NCBI GenBank assembly: GCA_007125435.1
Contig: SLDF01000361.1
Span: 1 to 6,264 of the forward strand
Direction: 5' to 3'
From: Saprospiraceae bacterium
GTDB taxonomy: Bacteria; Bacteroidota; Bacteroidia; Chitinophagales; Saprospiraceae
DNA length: 6,264 nucleotides
The translations under genes and the position numbers were made by a program. The notes below the pieces were generated by a model. It made no database searches. It saw nothing but the letters and a program-made list of their open reading frames with translations, and had not been told where the DNA came from. This document shows, piece by piece, positions 5,966 through 6,264 of the stretch (the stretch's first letter is position 1; each line of letters begins with the position of its first letter).

Positions 5966-6264
5966 ATGAAGAAACTTAACCATATCTTTCCCTATTTTAT
6001 CATTTTGACCATATTTTCCACTCAGATATTAGCACAAGAGGGAGATTATAGATCAGACTGCGTACCCCCACTAACCAGAACAGAGCTTAACATCAATAAT
6101 GTCAGAGCGCACTTGCAGACAGGAGGTGAGATATGGGACTTTCTGCCACCGGGAGGATATTTTGTCCCAAAGGAATTAGGTACTACAGCTATCCGAAGAG
6201 GGTCTATCTGGATCGGTGGCAAAGATGAAGAAGGTAAATTAAAGGTTTCAGGTCAAGTGAGAAG
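5966..6264 (+). CDS. N-terminal part of a secreted protein, probably a large T9SS cargo (runs off the window)
   Basis: The first 99 codons of an open frame that continues past the right edge. MKKLNHIFPY and the hydrophobic run to about residue 22 form a signal peptide, with likely cleavage near LAQ (22-24). The mature start contains LNINNVRAHLQTGGEIWDF (41-59), YFVPK (65-69) and GSIWIGGKDEEGKLKVS (79-95). These match the recognisable opening of a family of very long Bacteroidota secreted proteins, usually written as INNVRA, GGxxWWD, VPKGSG, AGSLWIGG and LKVA, which generally end in a T9SS sorting domain. No molecular function is established for that opening. Here WWD is reduced to WD, and the GSGxH after VPK is replaced by ELGTT. 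An in-frame TAA at 5954-5956 supports ATG 5966. The sorting tail is beyond the window, so T9SS export is inference from the family. Confidence 0.85.
   Translation, partial: MKKLNHIFPYFIILTIFSTQILAQEGDYRSDCVPPLTRTELNINNVRAHLQTGGEIWDFLPPGGYFVPKELGTTAIRRGSIWIGGKDEEGKLKVSGQVR

Overview
The window looks like chromosomal DNA of a Bacteroidota bacterium, most plausibly from the Saprospiria/Lewinella-like part of the phylum. The grounds are an A+T-rich sequence, translation starts that all lack a Shine-Dalgarno motif, large Cys-rich secreted proteins with SprB-type and PKD modules, and C-terminal tails for the type IX secretion system (T9SS). The lineage is inferred from protein style, because no marker gene is present.

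Layout: all five recognisable genes are on the + strand. Positions 1-344 have no convincing gene. They hold a hairpin near 69-91 and a sharply bounded G+C-rich island at about 161-250. Positions 345-2786 encode an 813-residue secreted protein: signal peptide, Cys-rich N-terminal region, four SprB-like modules in an A-B-A-B order, a PKD domain and a canonical type A T9SS sorting domain. Positions 2916-3887 encode a cytosolic zinc-free medium-chain dehydrogenase/reductase. A 278-base gap rich in small palindromes and an 11-base direct repeat leads to a 71-residue Kazal-domain lipoprotein (4166-4381). After 59 bases comes a secreted serine hydrolase of the class C beta-lactamase/S12 family with a variant T9SS-like tail (4441-5778). 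The next gap (5779-5965) contains a compact nested stem-loop. The window ends inside the first 99 codons of a probably large secreted protein (5966 onward).

How the genes fit together: four of the five products are predicted to leave the cytoplasm. Three are secreted proteins: one has a canonical T9SS tail, one a variant tail, and the third continues past the window. The fourth is a lipoprotein. This suggests a neighbourhood of cell-surface and secreted proteins rather than a defined pathway. The dehydrogenase has no evident link to the others. The Kazal lipoprotein and the serine hydrolase are close enough to be co-transcribed, but nothing shows that they act on each other. I see no defence system, CRISPR array, tRNA, rRNA, insertion sequence or integrase. 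The least explained parts are the structured intergenic segments and the duplicated disulfide-type module of the first protein.
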